A DNA stretch of 64,000 bases from Datura wrightii (Eukaryota > Streptophyta > Magnoliopsida > Solanales > Solanaceae): NCBI GenBank assembly GCA_035772735.1, contig JASDFA010000011.1, positions 1,736,001-1,800,000 on the forward strand. Reading direction: 5' to 3'. Shown in pieces: positions 1 through 13,100 of the stretch (the stretch's first letter is position 1; every line of letters starts with the position of its first letter). The position numbers and the translations under genes are program-made. Under the pieces are notes generated by a model, which saw only the letters and a program-made list of their open reading frames with translations, was not told the origin of the DNA and ran no database searches.

Positions 1-3000
1 AATCCGTGGGCAAACATTCACCGAAAACCAAGAAAATCATAAATTGTCATTTATTCGAAAAATAGTGATGCCGATCAAACAAAATGATACGGCGCCCGTC
101 ACCAGGCCCCAAAGGCTGCGCACAGCCAAAATTTGGGGCCGAACGGAGGCGGTCGATCTGATCTCGAGAAATCCGTGGGCTAACATACACCGAAAATCGA
201 GAAAATCATAAATTCTCATTTATGCAAAAAATAGTGATGCCGATCAAATGAAATGATAGGGCGCCCGTCAGCAGGCCCCGCAGGCTGCGCACACCCAAAA
301 TTTGGGGCCGAACGGAGGCGGTCGATCAAATCTCCAGAAATCCGTGGGCTAACATACACCGAAAATTGCAAAAATCGTAAATTCTCATTTATGCGAAAAA
401 TAGTGATGCCGATCAAACGAAATGATAGGGCGCCCGTCAGCAGGCCCCGCAGGCTGCGCACAGCCAAAATTTGGGGCCGAACGGAGGCGGTCGATCTGAT
501 CTCGAGAAATCCGTGGGCTAACATACACCGAAAATTGAGAAAATCGTAAATTCTCATTTATTCAAAAAATAGTGATGCCGATCAAACAAAATAATAGGGC
601 GCCCATCACCAGGCCCCGCGGGCTGCGCACAGCCAAAATTTGGGGCGGAACGGAGGCGGTCGATTAAATCTCGAAAAATCCGTGGGCTAACACACACCGA
701 AAATTGCGCAAATCGTAAATTCTCATTTATGCAAAAAATAGTGATGTCGATCAAACGAAATGATAGGGCGTCCGTCACCAGGCCTGGCAGGCTGCGCACA
801 GCCAAAATTTGAGGTCGAACGGAGACGGTCGATCAAATCTCCAGAAATCCGTGGGCTAACATACACCGAAAATCGAGAAAAATCATAAATTTTCATTTAT
901 TCGAAAAATAGTGATGCCGAACAAACAAACTGATAGGGCGCCCGTCACCAGGCCCCGCGGGCTGCGCACAGCCAAAATTTAGGGCCGAACGGAGGCGGTC
1001 GATTAAATCTCGAAAGATCCGTGGGCTAACATACACCGAAAATTGCGAAATTCATAAATTCTCATTTATGCGAAAAATAGTGATGCCGATCAAATGAAAT
1101 GATAAGGCGCCCGTCACCAGCGCCCCGCGGGCTGCACACAGCCAAAATTTGGGGCCGAACTGAGGCGGTCGATCAAATATCCAGAAATCCCTGGGCTAAC
1201 ACGCACCGAAAATCGCAAAAATTGTAAATTCTCATTTACGCAAAAAATAGTGATGCCGATCAAACGAAATGATAGGGCGCACGTCACCAGCGCCCCGCGG
1301 GCTCCGCACAGCCAAAATTTGGTGCCGAACGGAGACGGTCGATCAAATCTCCAGAAATTCGTGGGCTAACATACACCGAAAATCGAAAAAATCGTAAATT
1401 CTCATTTATGGAAAAAATTGTGATGCCGATCAAACGAAATGATAGGGCACCCATCACCAGGCCCCGCAGGCTACGCACAGCCAAAATTTGGTGCCGAACG
1501 GAGTCGGTCGATCAAATCTCCAGAAATCCATGGGCTAACATACACCGAAAATCGAGAAAATCGTAAACTCTCATTTATGCGAAAAATAGTGATGCCGATC
1601 AAACGAAATGATAGAGCGCCCGTCACCAGGCCCCGTGGGCTGCACACAGCCAAACTTTTGAGGTCGAACGGAGACGGTCGATCAGATCTCGAGAAATCCG
1701 TGGGCTAACATACACCGAAAATTGTGAAAATCGTAAATTCTCATTTATTCGAAAAATAGTGATGCCGATCAAACGAAATGATAAGGCGCCCGTCACCAGG
1801 CCCCGCAGGCTGCGCACACCCAAAATTTGGGGACGAACGCAGGCGGTCGATCTGATCTCGAGAAATTCGTGGGCAAACATACACTGAAAATCGAGAAAAT
1901 CGTAAATTCTCATTTATGCGAAAAATAGTGATGCCGATCAAACAAAATGATAGGGTGCCCGTTAGAAGGCCCCGCAAGATGCGCAGACCCAAAATTTGGG
2001 GCCGAACGGAGGCGGTCGATCAAATCTCCAGAAATCCGTGGGCTAACATACACCGAAAATTGCAAAAATCGTAAATTCTCATTTATACAAAAAATAGTGA
2101 TGCCGATCAAACGAAATGATAGGGCGCCCGCCAGCAGGCCTCGCAGGCTGCGCACAGCCAAAATTTGGGGTCGAACGGAGGCGGTCGATCTGATCTCGAG
2201 AAATCCGTGGGCTAACATACACCGAAAATTGCGAAAATCGTAAATTCTCATTTATGTGTAAAATAGTGATGCCGATCAAACGAAATGATAGGGCGCCCGT
2301 CACCACGCCACGCAGGCTGCGTACAGCCAAACTTTTGGGGCCAAACGGAGACGGTCGATCAAATCTCCCGAAATCCGTGGGCTAACATTCTCCAAAATCC
2401 GCGAAAATCGTAAATTGTCATTTATTCGAAAAATAGTGATGTTGATCAAATGAAATGATTGGACGCCCGTCACCAGCGACCCGCGGGCTGCACACAGCCA
2501 ATATTTCGGGCCGAACGTAGGCGATCGATCTAATCTCTAGAAATCCCTGGGCTAACACGCACCGAAAATTGAGAAAATCGTAAATTCTCATTTATGCGAA
2601 AAATAGTGATGCCGATCAAATGAAATGATAGGGCGCCCGTCACCAGGCCCCGCGGGCTGCGCACAGCCAAAATATGCGGCCGAACGGAGACGGTCGATCA
2701 AATCTCCAGAATCCGTGGGCTAACATACACCGAAAATCGAGAAAATCATAAATCCTCATTTATTCATAAAATAGTGATGCCGATCAAGCGAAATAATAGG
2801 GCGCCCATCACCAGGCCCCGCGGGCTACGCACAGCCAAAATTTGGGGCTGAACGAAGGCGGTCGATTAAATCTCGAAAAATCTGTGGGCTAACATACACC
2901 GAAAATTGCGAAAATCGTAAATTCTCATTTATGCGAAAAATAGTGATGCCGATCAAATGAAATGATAAGGCGCCCGTCACCAGCGCCCCGCGGGCTGCGC

Positions 3001-4872
3001 ACAGCCAAAATTTGGGGCCGAACGGAGGCGGTCGATCAAATATCCAGAAATTCCTGGGCTAACACGCACCGAAAATTGCAAAAATTGCAAATTCTCATTT
3101 GCGCGAAAAATAGTGATGTCGATCAAACGAAATGATAGGGCGCCCGTCACCAGCTCCCCGCAGGCTGCGCACAGCCAAAATTTGGTGCCGAACGGAGACG
3201 GTCGATCAAATCTCCAGAAATTCGTGGGCTAAAATACACCGAAAATCGAAAAAATCATAAATTCTCATTTATGCAAAAAATTGTGATGCCGATCAAATGA
3301 AATGATAGGGCGCCCGTCACCAGGCCCCGCAGGCTGCGCACAGCCAAAATTTGGGGCCGAACGGAGGCGGTCGATCAAATATCCAGAAACCGTGGGCTAA
3401 CATACACAGAAAATCGCAAAAATCGTAAATTCTCATTATTGCGAGAAATAGTGATGCCGATCAAACGAAATTATAGAGCACCCATCACCAGGACACGCAG
3501 GTTGCGCACAGCCAGACTTTTGGGGCCGAACGGAGGCGGTCGATCAGATCTCCAGAAATCCGTGGGCAAACATTCACCGAAAACCGAGAAAATTGTAAAT
3601 TGTCATTTATTCGAAAAATAGTGATGCCGATCAAATGAAATGATAGGGCGCCCGTCAGCAGGCTGCGCACACCCAAAATTTGGGGCCGAACGGAGGCGGT
3701 CGATCAAATCTCCAGAAATCTGTGGGCTAACATACACCGAAAATTGCAAAAATCGTAAATTCTCATTTATGCGAAAAATAGTGATGTCGATCAAACGAAA
3801 TGATAGGGCGCCCGTCAGCAGGCCCGCAGGCTGCGCATAGCCAAAATTTGGGGCCGAACGGAGGCGGTCGATCTGATCTCGAGAAATCCGTGGGCTAACA
3901 TACACCGAAAATCGAGAAATTGTAAATTCTCATTTATTCGTAAAATAGTGATGCCGATCAAACGAAATAATAGGGCGCCCATGACCAGGCCCCGCGGGCT
4001 GCGCACAGCCAAAATTTGGGGCTGAACGGAGGCGGTCGATTAAATCTCGAAAAATCCGTGGGCTAACATACACCGAAAATTGCGAAAATCGTAAATTCTC
4101 ATTTATGTGAAAAATAGTGATGCTGATCAAATGAAATGATAAGGCGCCCGTCACCAGCGCCCCGCGGGCTGCGCACAGCCAAAATTTGGGGCCGAACGGA
4201 GGCGGTCGATCAAATATCCAGAAATCCCTGGGCTAACACGCACCGAAAATTGCAAAAATTGCAAATTCTCATTTACGCGAAAAATAGTGATGTCGATCAA
4301 ACGAAATGATAGGGCGCCCGTCACCAGCTCCCCGTGGGCTGCGCACAGCCAAAATTTGGTGTCGAACGGAGACGGTCGATCAAATCTCCAGAAATTCGTG
4401 GGCTAAAATACACCGAAAATCGAAAAAATCATAAATTCTCATTTATGCAAAAAATTGTGATGCCGATCAAACGAAATGATAGGGCGCCCGTCACCAGGCC
4501 CCGCAGGCTGCGCACAGCCAAAATTTGGGGCCGAACGGAGGCGGTCGATCAAATATCCAGAAACCGTGGGCTAACATACACCGAAAATCGCAAAAATCGT
4601 AAATTCTCATTTATGCGAGAAATAGTGATGCCGATCAAACGAAATTATAGAGCACCCATCACCAGGACACGCAGGTTGCGCACAGCCAGACTTTTGGGGC
4701 CAAGCGGAGACGGTTGATCAGATCTCCAGAAATCCGTGGGCAATCATTCACCGAAAACCGAGAAAATCATAAATTGTCATTTATTCGAAAAATAGTGATG
4801 CCGATCAAACGAAATGATAGGGCGCCCGTCACCAGGCCCCAAAGGCTGCGCACAGCCAAAATTTGGGGCCGA
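1..4872. repeat. Tandem satellite array, ~169-bp monomer, ~29 copies
   Basis: The block is a head-to-tail repeat: the landmark AATCCGTGGGC recurs at 1, 170, 339 and 508, a period of 169 bp, and continues with small indels to about 4872, where the last unit breaks off. Each unit has an AT-rich half (around AAATTCTCATTTATGCG) and a GC-rich half (around GGGCGCCCGTCACCAGG and CTGCGCACAGCC). Diagnostic variants recur in blocks: the variant carrying AATGATAAGG is at 1098, 2961 and 4135, and the variant CCGTGGGCAAAC or CCGTGGGCAATC is at 1, 3557 and 4731. The last two intervals are both 1174 bp, so there is a higher-order unit of seven monomers. The array is cut by the window start, so its true size is unknown. 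Open frames across it on both strands come from the regular monomer and are not genes. A monomer near 170 bp fits plant centromeric or heterochromatic satellites, but I cannot assign a family. Confidence 0.95.
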
Positions 4873-5335
4873 CATCGGATGTCACATGCTAACCTATGTC
4901 GAGACCCAACGCCCATCGATCAATGTCCAGCGATCGAAAATTTAAAAGGAAACACCTATGCTTATCCTTATGATATAAAGAAAATGCTAGAGATTAGTGG
5001 TGGTAGTGCTGGCCTACCATGGTCGCTTGCCATGGTGGTGTCGGTTGTGGTGGGTCGTTAGGATCAGTTTTTAAATTAAAATTGTTAACCATATTGGGAA
5101 ATATGTTGAAATGAGTGCGATAGAGGCATATTTTTAGAAAAATTATCCAGATAGATCTCGAAAAAATACACAAAATAAAAAAAAATCGTGTAAAACGGAT
5201 AATGCAGCCCAAAGTTATGATCATTTAGATAATATGCCTCTAATGAACTCTTTTTCAATCGATTATATTACAGTTTTAACAACATTATGTAAGATCTCAT
5301 CAAAAGACTTGCATCTCGGCAGTTCTTATTTTGTT
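4873..5335. other. Non-satellite spacer between array and orphan unit
   Basis: After the array breaks at GGGGCCGACATCGG the sequence is unrelated to the satellite for about 460 bp. It contains a short GT-rich stretch (TGGTGGTAGTGCTGG) and then AT-rich DNA. No credible coding region or RNA gene is visible. Confidence 0.5.
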
Positions 5336-5428
5336 AATAAAGAGCTAACATACACCAAAAATCGCGAAAATCGTAAATTCTCATTTATGCAAAAAATAGT
5401 GATGCCGATCAAACGAAATGATAGGACT
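5336..5428 (+). repeat. Orphan partial satellite monomer
   Basis: About 90 bp here match the AT-rich half of the satellite monomer (GAGCTAACATACACC, then CGTAAATTCTCATTTATGC, then GATGCCGATCAAACGAAATG), in the same orientation as the array. The unit stops abruptly after AATGATAGG and the GC-rich half is absent. It is separated from the main array by about 460 bp, so it is a remnant of a once longer array or a copy moved there. Confidence 0.9.
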
Positions 5429-6010
5429 ATCTAAATTCTGATTTCTTATTCTGATCTCTTTATGTACTATACTGATTCTTTACTGATTACCGTAATGAAT
5501 TGATTTAAAACCAAAGTGTCTAATAAAAAATACTTTATCATGTTAAAGTGCTTAATTAAAATATAATATAACTTAAATATCTAAATAAAATATAGTGACA
5601 AATTTAAAATGTTATCAATATTATTAAATAAATTATTATATGTCACTCAATCTACTTTTTCAATGTAAGACTAAAAGCCAGCGGAATCAGTGGACACGGT
5701 CTAATGACTAGAAGTTGCAAGTCACTATGGGACCATACTGCTTGAAATATGTTGCCTGAGAAATATTTTAGTTCCAAAATATAATGATGTAAATATAATT
5801 TCATATCATGCTAAATTATTAGCTACTATATAATATAAAGTGTTGATTAAAAAGCAGTGCAAAAGTTGCCTTATTTTAATCTCAACTTACTTCCTGAGAA
5901 TTGAAAGGCAATTTAATTTTTCTTCTTATCTTTGGAGCCTATTAAGTTGAAAATTACATAGTCAATAACTACCTTTTTGTCTCTAGCCTTCATACTAGCC
6001 GTTGTCACAT

Positions 6011-6050
<40 letters not shown>

Positions 6051-7187
6051 CCCAATAAAGAAAATGAAGAGAGAGAGATGAAAAGATAGAGGAAAATCCC
6101 TCCTTTGTTTAGTCTCAAGAGAAAGTCTTCACACCCGGTTAAAAATATTAATAACTCCGTTAATTGGTTATTTAAATTTTTATCTTGTTAATAAGAGTTT
6201 AATTTTTTATGTTGTAAATTTTACTTTTATTTCTCATTCCTATCCCCTCTATAATAAGAATAATTTTAAAAAAAAATTCAACGTGAGACTACACTTATTA
6301 CGTAGGAGTGTAATTGATTCTAACCGACTGTATCGAATTTTTAAAAATAAAATTATAGGTTTTTATATAAATTTAGAATCGTATCAAATAGTTAGGGTAG
6401 GTTTTCTTTATTTTATAAAGAAAGTAAAAAAAATACCGAACAGAATAAATCTATATGTAATTTTTATACATAACTTTTATATGATTTTTATGCTAATGTT
6501 ACTTTCTAGAAGTTACAAATAGAAGCACTTATTTGATATGTTTGACTTGGAAAATGTAAAGTAAGAAAACATAGGCCCTTTTGTCTTCTAAAATTAGATC
6601 CTATTGAACAAAGTTCACTATTTAGAAACTAACTTAATTATCTTCTGCAATATGCCAACATATATTTTGAATATGAAAAGCTCCATCAAAGAAAGTGTTT
6701 TTCCTCTTCACAATTAAGAATATTAATGAAGCATGTTTTTCCTCAATCTGACTAATCGATGTTAGCGCAGCAAAATTGTTAAAAATGTGGACAAGTTTGT
6801 TACAACATATCAATAGTCCCACAAGCGAAGTCTAGAAAAATTAAGACATACTCATGCCTTAACCCTACTTCTGCGTGGGATAGAGACTGTCCCCGATAGC
6901 ATGAAATAGGAATGCTTTCTACAAGTGAATTGACAGCATGAAATAGCAAGAAACAGCACAACCGATTATAGTTGCATTAACAATTAGCACCATCATCACC
7001 TATTTTAATCTACAAGTAGATTTGATGTTCCAGTACATTTGTTAAGCTAGTTCAAGAATAAAAAGTATTGGAGAAAATGAGGTTCATTCTCCGAATCCAG
7101 AAAGCAACAAGGCCAACTTATAAAATAGATCGGAACGAAAGATAAAACTTACAAGCAACCAAGAAGACTGATTCACCAAGTAGCAAC
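5429..7187. other. AT-rich spacer and CARB 3' flank
   Basis: No gene is recognised. The stretch is AT-rich with one dinucleotide microsatellite (listed separately). The part nearest 7187 should include the 3' UTR of CARB, which is transcribed toward it, but I could not place the cleavage site. Confidence 0.4.
6013..6050. repeat. (AT)n(AC)n microsatellite
   Basis: An uninterrupted AT dinucleotide run passes directly into a short AC run. This is a compound simple repeat and likely length-polymorphic. Confidence 0.95.
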
Positions 7188-10100
7188 TCAACTAGAAGAA
7201 ATAGATGAAGCAGACTGAAGGTTTTTGAGCTCAGCTGTTTCGAAGTAATCCTGAAGAGCTGTCATTTTAATCTTGTTGCTTTTTAAGCTTTTAATTGCAT
7301 CAGCGGTGGCCAAAGCCCCTGCAACTGTTGTTATTACCGGTATCTTATATGAGAGAGCCATCCTTCTCAGCTTCCGGCCATCAATCTGATCAAGCGCGTC
7401 TCCTGAACTTGTGATCACCATCAACTGAATCTGCCCATTGGCAATGAGATCAGCAGCATGTGGCCGCCCTTCATGCATTTTAAGCACTCGCTCCACTGGC
7501 ATTCCTTCTAATTCGAGTACACGTGCAGTTCCAGAAGTTGCAATAATTTTAAATCCAAGTCCCGTGAAGACTCGAGCAATTGTAGAAAGTTGGGGTTTTG
7601 TCAATTCATTTAAACTGAGGAATAGAGTGCCTGAAAGTGGTAGTTTCTGTCCAGCAGCAATTTGTGCTTTGGCAAATGCAATTGATGACTCATGGTGGAT
7701 ACCCATTACCTCACCCGTGCTGCGCATCTCAGGACCAAGAAGCACATCACAGCCTTGGAATTTCTCAAAAGGAAGAACAGCTTCTTTAACTGATACATGT
7801 CTGGGAATAACCTCGTTGGTGAAGTTTAGGTCATATAGCGATTTTCCTGACATGACTAGAGCAGCGTATTTAGCCAATGGGTGCCCAATTGCCTTGGAAA
7901 CAAAAGGAACTGTTCGTGATGCACGGGGATTAGCCTCGAGCAAGAACACCTCACCAGAAGTAGTAATGGCATATTGACAATTCATGAGGCCACACACATT
8001 TAGCCTCTTTGCCAATTTTGAAGTCCACGACCTAATAGTTTTCAAGCATGAATCTGAAACTGTTTTTGTTGGAAGCATGCAAGCTGAGTCACCTGAGTGA
8101 ACCCCAGCCTGCTCAATATGCTCCATTATTCCACCAATGACCACATTACCATGCAAATCAGCAAGTGCATCAATATCAATCTCTACTGCATCAGTTAAAT
8201 ACTTGTCAATCAGGACAGGGCGCTCCGGGTCTACCTTAACAGCATTTTCAAGGTATGTCACTAGTTTGTCATTGTTGTAAACTATCTCCATTGCCCGGCC
8301 ACCTAAGACATAAGATGGTCGGACGACAACAGGGTATCCTACTTCTGCCGCAATGGCAAGGGCATCCTTTTCGCTTTTCGCAATACCCCCCTTTGGCTGA
8401 GCAATCTGTAGTTCATTCAGGATGGCATTGAACCTTTCCCTATCTTCAGCTGCATCAATGTTATCAGGTGAAGTACCCCAAATGCTAACAAAGCCAGCTC
8501 CGCTTCTGCTCTTAGGCCTTTGCTCATCCAAGTAATTCTGAATCGGAACAGCCAATTTCAATGGGGTTTGACCTCCAAACTGGACAATGATACCATCAGG
8601 TCCTTCCAAATCGATGATATTAAGAACATCCTCAACTGTCAGAGGCTCAAAGTAGAGACGATCACTTGTGTCATAATCTGTAGAAACTGTCTCAGGATTG
8701 GAATTCATCATAATTGTTTCATAGCCTGCGTCCTGCATAACCCAAAAAAAAGAAAGATAAATCAAATTTGAATTGAAAAGCAACATGGGAGCAAGTTGCA
8801 ACCATAAAATGCCAATTATGAGAACCAAGACGGAAAGAAGAAAAACCAATACATTATATTTCAAAAACTTCATATGCCAAGAAGAAAATCACTCACTGTA
8901 GTGATTTGTTGGTATTTTCCGCGTTGTGTAATCAGAAATTCACCTATACTGTACTAAAAGAAGAACCTCCAAAATTGAAAGTTGAATTACCAGAATATTC
9001 ATCAAAAGTTGAACAATATCTCTACCCTTTTAAACTCAATTAATCCTACTAAAATTGCAATTTAATTGATTATTTTAAATAAAATAAAAATACAAATAGT
9101 AATTTACTTCTTTGAACACAAGAAAATCAACTATATATAACTCATAGTAATTGCTAATTAAATTTCTGAATGGATTTAAAAGGTCAAAGATCTCGTGAAC
9201 TTATCTAGGCCATGTTCTCCATGACTTCTAATTTGCATTAGGATCCACACTTTAAACTCATGTAGGATTAAGTTGATGAAGCTTGGAGTTTCAAAGAAAA
9301 TAAAAAACATGCCTTGCCAAAGTCGAAGCATTCGGATTCTCCAACTTTAGCTTACAATTTTTTTAAAACTTTTTTCTTCCTTGTCCTTTTTTAACTTTGA
9401 GAATATAATTATGAAGCATGCATCTAAAAGATCATCTGCATCAATAAGGAAACAAGAAGAATTAAAAGGAGGAGAAACTTTTGCAAATGATAATATGGAA
9501 GATGATTTAAGTGACAACTCACAAGGAAGAAAATGAAGTTTGGAATGGTAAAACTAAAGCTAGATGTCTAAGCTAGCACTGCTTGGTTAAAAGAGTAGCA
9601 AATGAAGACAAACAGGTATTATCTTGTCAAGTAGAGTTGAAAATTATAGTTAAGTTGATTTTACTTGTAATTTCTAGTATGTTCTTTAATACTGAGTTAA
9701 GGAAAATTTCTTCATAATGTGTACTTTCCATGAGTTATGTTTATTTCTTTCCTTCTTTAATTTGCTCTTCTTTTCATTCTCAAAAATTAATTTTCTCTCC
9801 TTTAATATCTTGATCTTCTTCTTTTGGAGCTATTAATGGGTTTATCTTAAAGGTTGGTTTCTGCTTGGGCAAAGTCACTATATTTGTGATTTCTTAGTGT
9901 TGATGTTACAATAATAATGCTACTAACAATAACAATAGCTTTATACTCGCTCTACGAAGAAAGATGCAGATATTTAATTGCTCATATGTGATACAAACAT
10001 TATTTTATAAGAGAATTCCTTAACTGCACGCACTTATGGTCGAGTTGATTCATGGACTAATTCCACTCAAGTTCATTTAGTCTTTTTATATGGAGTATCT

Positions 10101-13100
10101 TTCAACTCTTTAAACTTGACAAAGAAGGAATTTCAGGAGGACAAAAGACAAAATGAGAAAGAAAAGAAGGCAACAAAAAAAAAGTAAGAAAAGTAAGCAA
10201 ACCAACAACCAATGTAAAGTCAAAAGTTTATTCATCTGACTTTTTTCTTTTCATGCTTTAAAATAACAAAAGTCACATAACTATCTGCTGGAGTATTTTG
10301 TCAATACTCAACAGATTACTGCATAGTGATAAGGCTTAAAACTTTTTTCTTGTTTTTTGTTATATTATTTTCCTTGCTTGAGAGCCTTTTGCACTTTTAC
10401 TACTAAATGGTTTTAATATTAATTAGTAAAGAATTATTTTAGTAATTTCTAACTCTCCAAATCCATCTGATTAGTCTCTAAGTCGACAGTATAAACTTTC
10501 TAAGATCTTACTAACCAAAAATTATTAGCTTCGTAAGAAACCAAAATAAAATAAAATAAATAAACAGTAAAAGAATGTGGGGAAGTTAAGAATAAAAGTT
10601 CTCATGAAAACTAAGAAATACGAAATCGAAACATATAATATGCGAATAACCATTTCTGTTCAATTGCTAAATTGCACAGAATGCAACATTTTCTTCTATG
10701 AGAATTTTTTTAATTTATCCATGTGTTTTATTTGAGCATAAATTATCCAAGTCACTAACTAATGATTATATTCAGTATTTGTAAGAACTTGTACTTTATT
10801 ATTTAATTTTTATTTATTACTTAAAATAAAAATACAGTCTAATTTAAAAATCTTGTAAGTATGAAATTCCATTCTACCAGTGTGATATCTCTAATTGGAG
10901 CCATGCTATAGGAGTTTCTATATTCGAAGGAACCTGTAGAACATGTCATTCATTTCCCAGAATTTATCAACTTTTGGATTTCAGTTTTTTGGTAACAACT
11001 GTATCTTTTGGATTCAGTTGTTTGAAGAATAATTAAATAATTTGAATCATTATATGGAAGAAACCTTATCACAACTTACGCCTCTACTCAGATTCTATTC
11101 AAGTTATTCATTGGCAGTTGAAGAAGTATAACCTAAAAAGCAATGCAGAAAAATTGGAACCTAAACCAATAATCAAGAAACACAAACCTGAAGGGCAAAG
11201 GATGTGTGACAGCAACAATAATCAAACTCAATGCCCTGTCCAATTCGGTTTGGTCCTCCACCTAAAATCAACACTTTCTTCCTTTGCGTAGGAGCTGATT
11301 CACACTCAAGGTCATAAGATGAATACATATAAGGTGTATCAGCCTCAAATTCTGCAGCACATGTATCTACTCGTTTATATGCTGGTTTCACACCCAAAGA
11401 CAAACGCCTCAATCGAACCTCCTTCTCACTGGACTTTGTCACGAAAGCTATCTGCCTGTCACTAAAACCTCTCTTTTTCACTTCATAGAAGTCATCCTTT
11501 GTTAAGTCAGACAAACTTCGAGCCAGAAGGAATTGCTCCACATCTACAAGCTCCCTTAGCTGAGTGAGGAACCATTTGTCTATGTAACTGAGCTCATGGA
11601 TATCATCTACCTTCATCCCCCTCTTCATTGCAGCATACACAGCATGGATGCGATCAGGATTAGGAACCCGAAGACTATACTTCAGTTTGTCCCAATCCCA
11701 GTTTAATTCCTTAACCTGTGCGCAGCCCCATCCAGAATACCCACATTCCAGAGACCGCACTGCTTTTTGGAAGGATTCTTGGAATGTGCGACCTACTGCC
11801 ATGGATTCACCGACAGACTTCATCTGGGTTGTCAGTATGGCCTCAGATCCAGGGAATTTCTCAAATGCAAACCTCGGTATCTGCACAATTTCACATCATC
11901 TCCAGATCATGAAACAATAAATTAAAACATTATCCCACCACCAGATTTTGAAATATTGTATCGAGATTGTAACAATGTTGCATAGACTCTTGCTAAAAAC
12001 TTTCCAGCAGCAATAAGAATATTACCATAATTCAAAGGAGTTATAGGATTCAAGCTGATGATAGAGATGCCAGGGGTCATTTCTGTTGGTAAGAATCAAG
12101 TATTCCAGTTTCTTTTATCATATACTGTCTCTACAAAATCCAGGTTGAATTTTTAGCCATATTTGTCATAACTAGGACCAAATAATTCACTGCGCCAAAG
12201 GAAAGAAGTGGTGAATATTTCTTGTTGTCTATTTACACTAGCATGTTATAGAGATGAGCATGTTTGAAGACCATTACAGACACCTTGATTCAGGACTTTG
12301 ATTTTTACCTTACTAGATATCAGTCTTACTTTTAAGTAACTGATTCCAGAAAAACTGAGACTAGCGAATGGACATTATAGCATTCTTTTTAAGTAACACT
12401 AGTATGTTATAGAGATGAGTACGTGTAAAGGCCATAAAATAGACACCTTCATGCAGGGTCCTAATTCTTAACTTAATAGACACTAGATACCATTCTTACT
12501 CCTACATAACTGAACAAAGACAAATTGAGACAACAAAATGAATATTATAGTATTCTTTTATAAGAAAGAGCTCATCAAAATTCTAAGCAGAAAATTAACA
12601 CATAAAAGAAACCTACTTCACAAGGAAATTGGAATTTAAGAGAAACAATGAAGTCAAAAATAAAGATACTTGCCTTTGTAACTACATAATCTATGGATGG
12701 CTCAAAACTAGCTGGAGTCTTCTTTGTGATATCATTAGGAATCTGATCCAGAGAGTACCCCACTGATAGCTTAGCAGCCATCTTAGCTATTGGAAAGCCA
12801 GTAGCTTTTGAGGCTAAAGCTGAAGACCTTGAAACTCTAGGATTCATTTCAATTACCATGACTTCGCCATCAACTGGATTTACAGCAAATTGCACATTGG
12901 AACCACCACATTCAACTCCAATTTCCCTGATGATGGCAATCGAATAATCCCTAAGTCGTTGGTACTCTTTATCTGTCAAAGTCTGAGCAGGAGCCACAGT
13001 GATCGAGTCCCCTGTATGGACCCCCATAGGATCAATATTCTCAATTGAACAGATGATAACCACATTGTCAGCCAAGTCTCTCATGACCTCAAGCTCATAT

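Noticed and set aside
216..4717. Many open frames of 60-127 codons on both strands, with similar repeated peptides
   Set aside because: They follow the satellite monomers, restart each unit, and occur on both strands at once. They are a by-product of the repeat, not genes.
6283..6522. 79-codon open frame
   Set aside because: Lys/Ile/Tyr-rich translation of AT-rich DNA with no motif; expected by chance in such composition.
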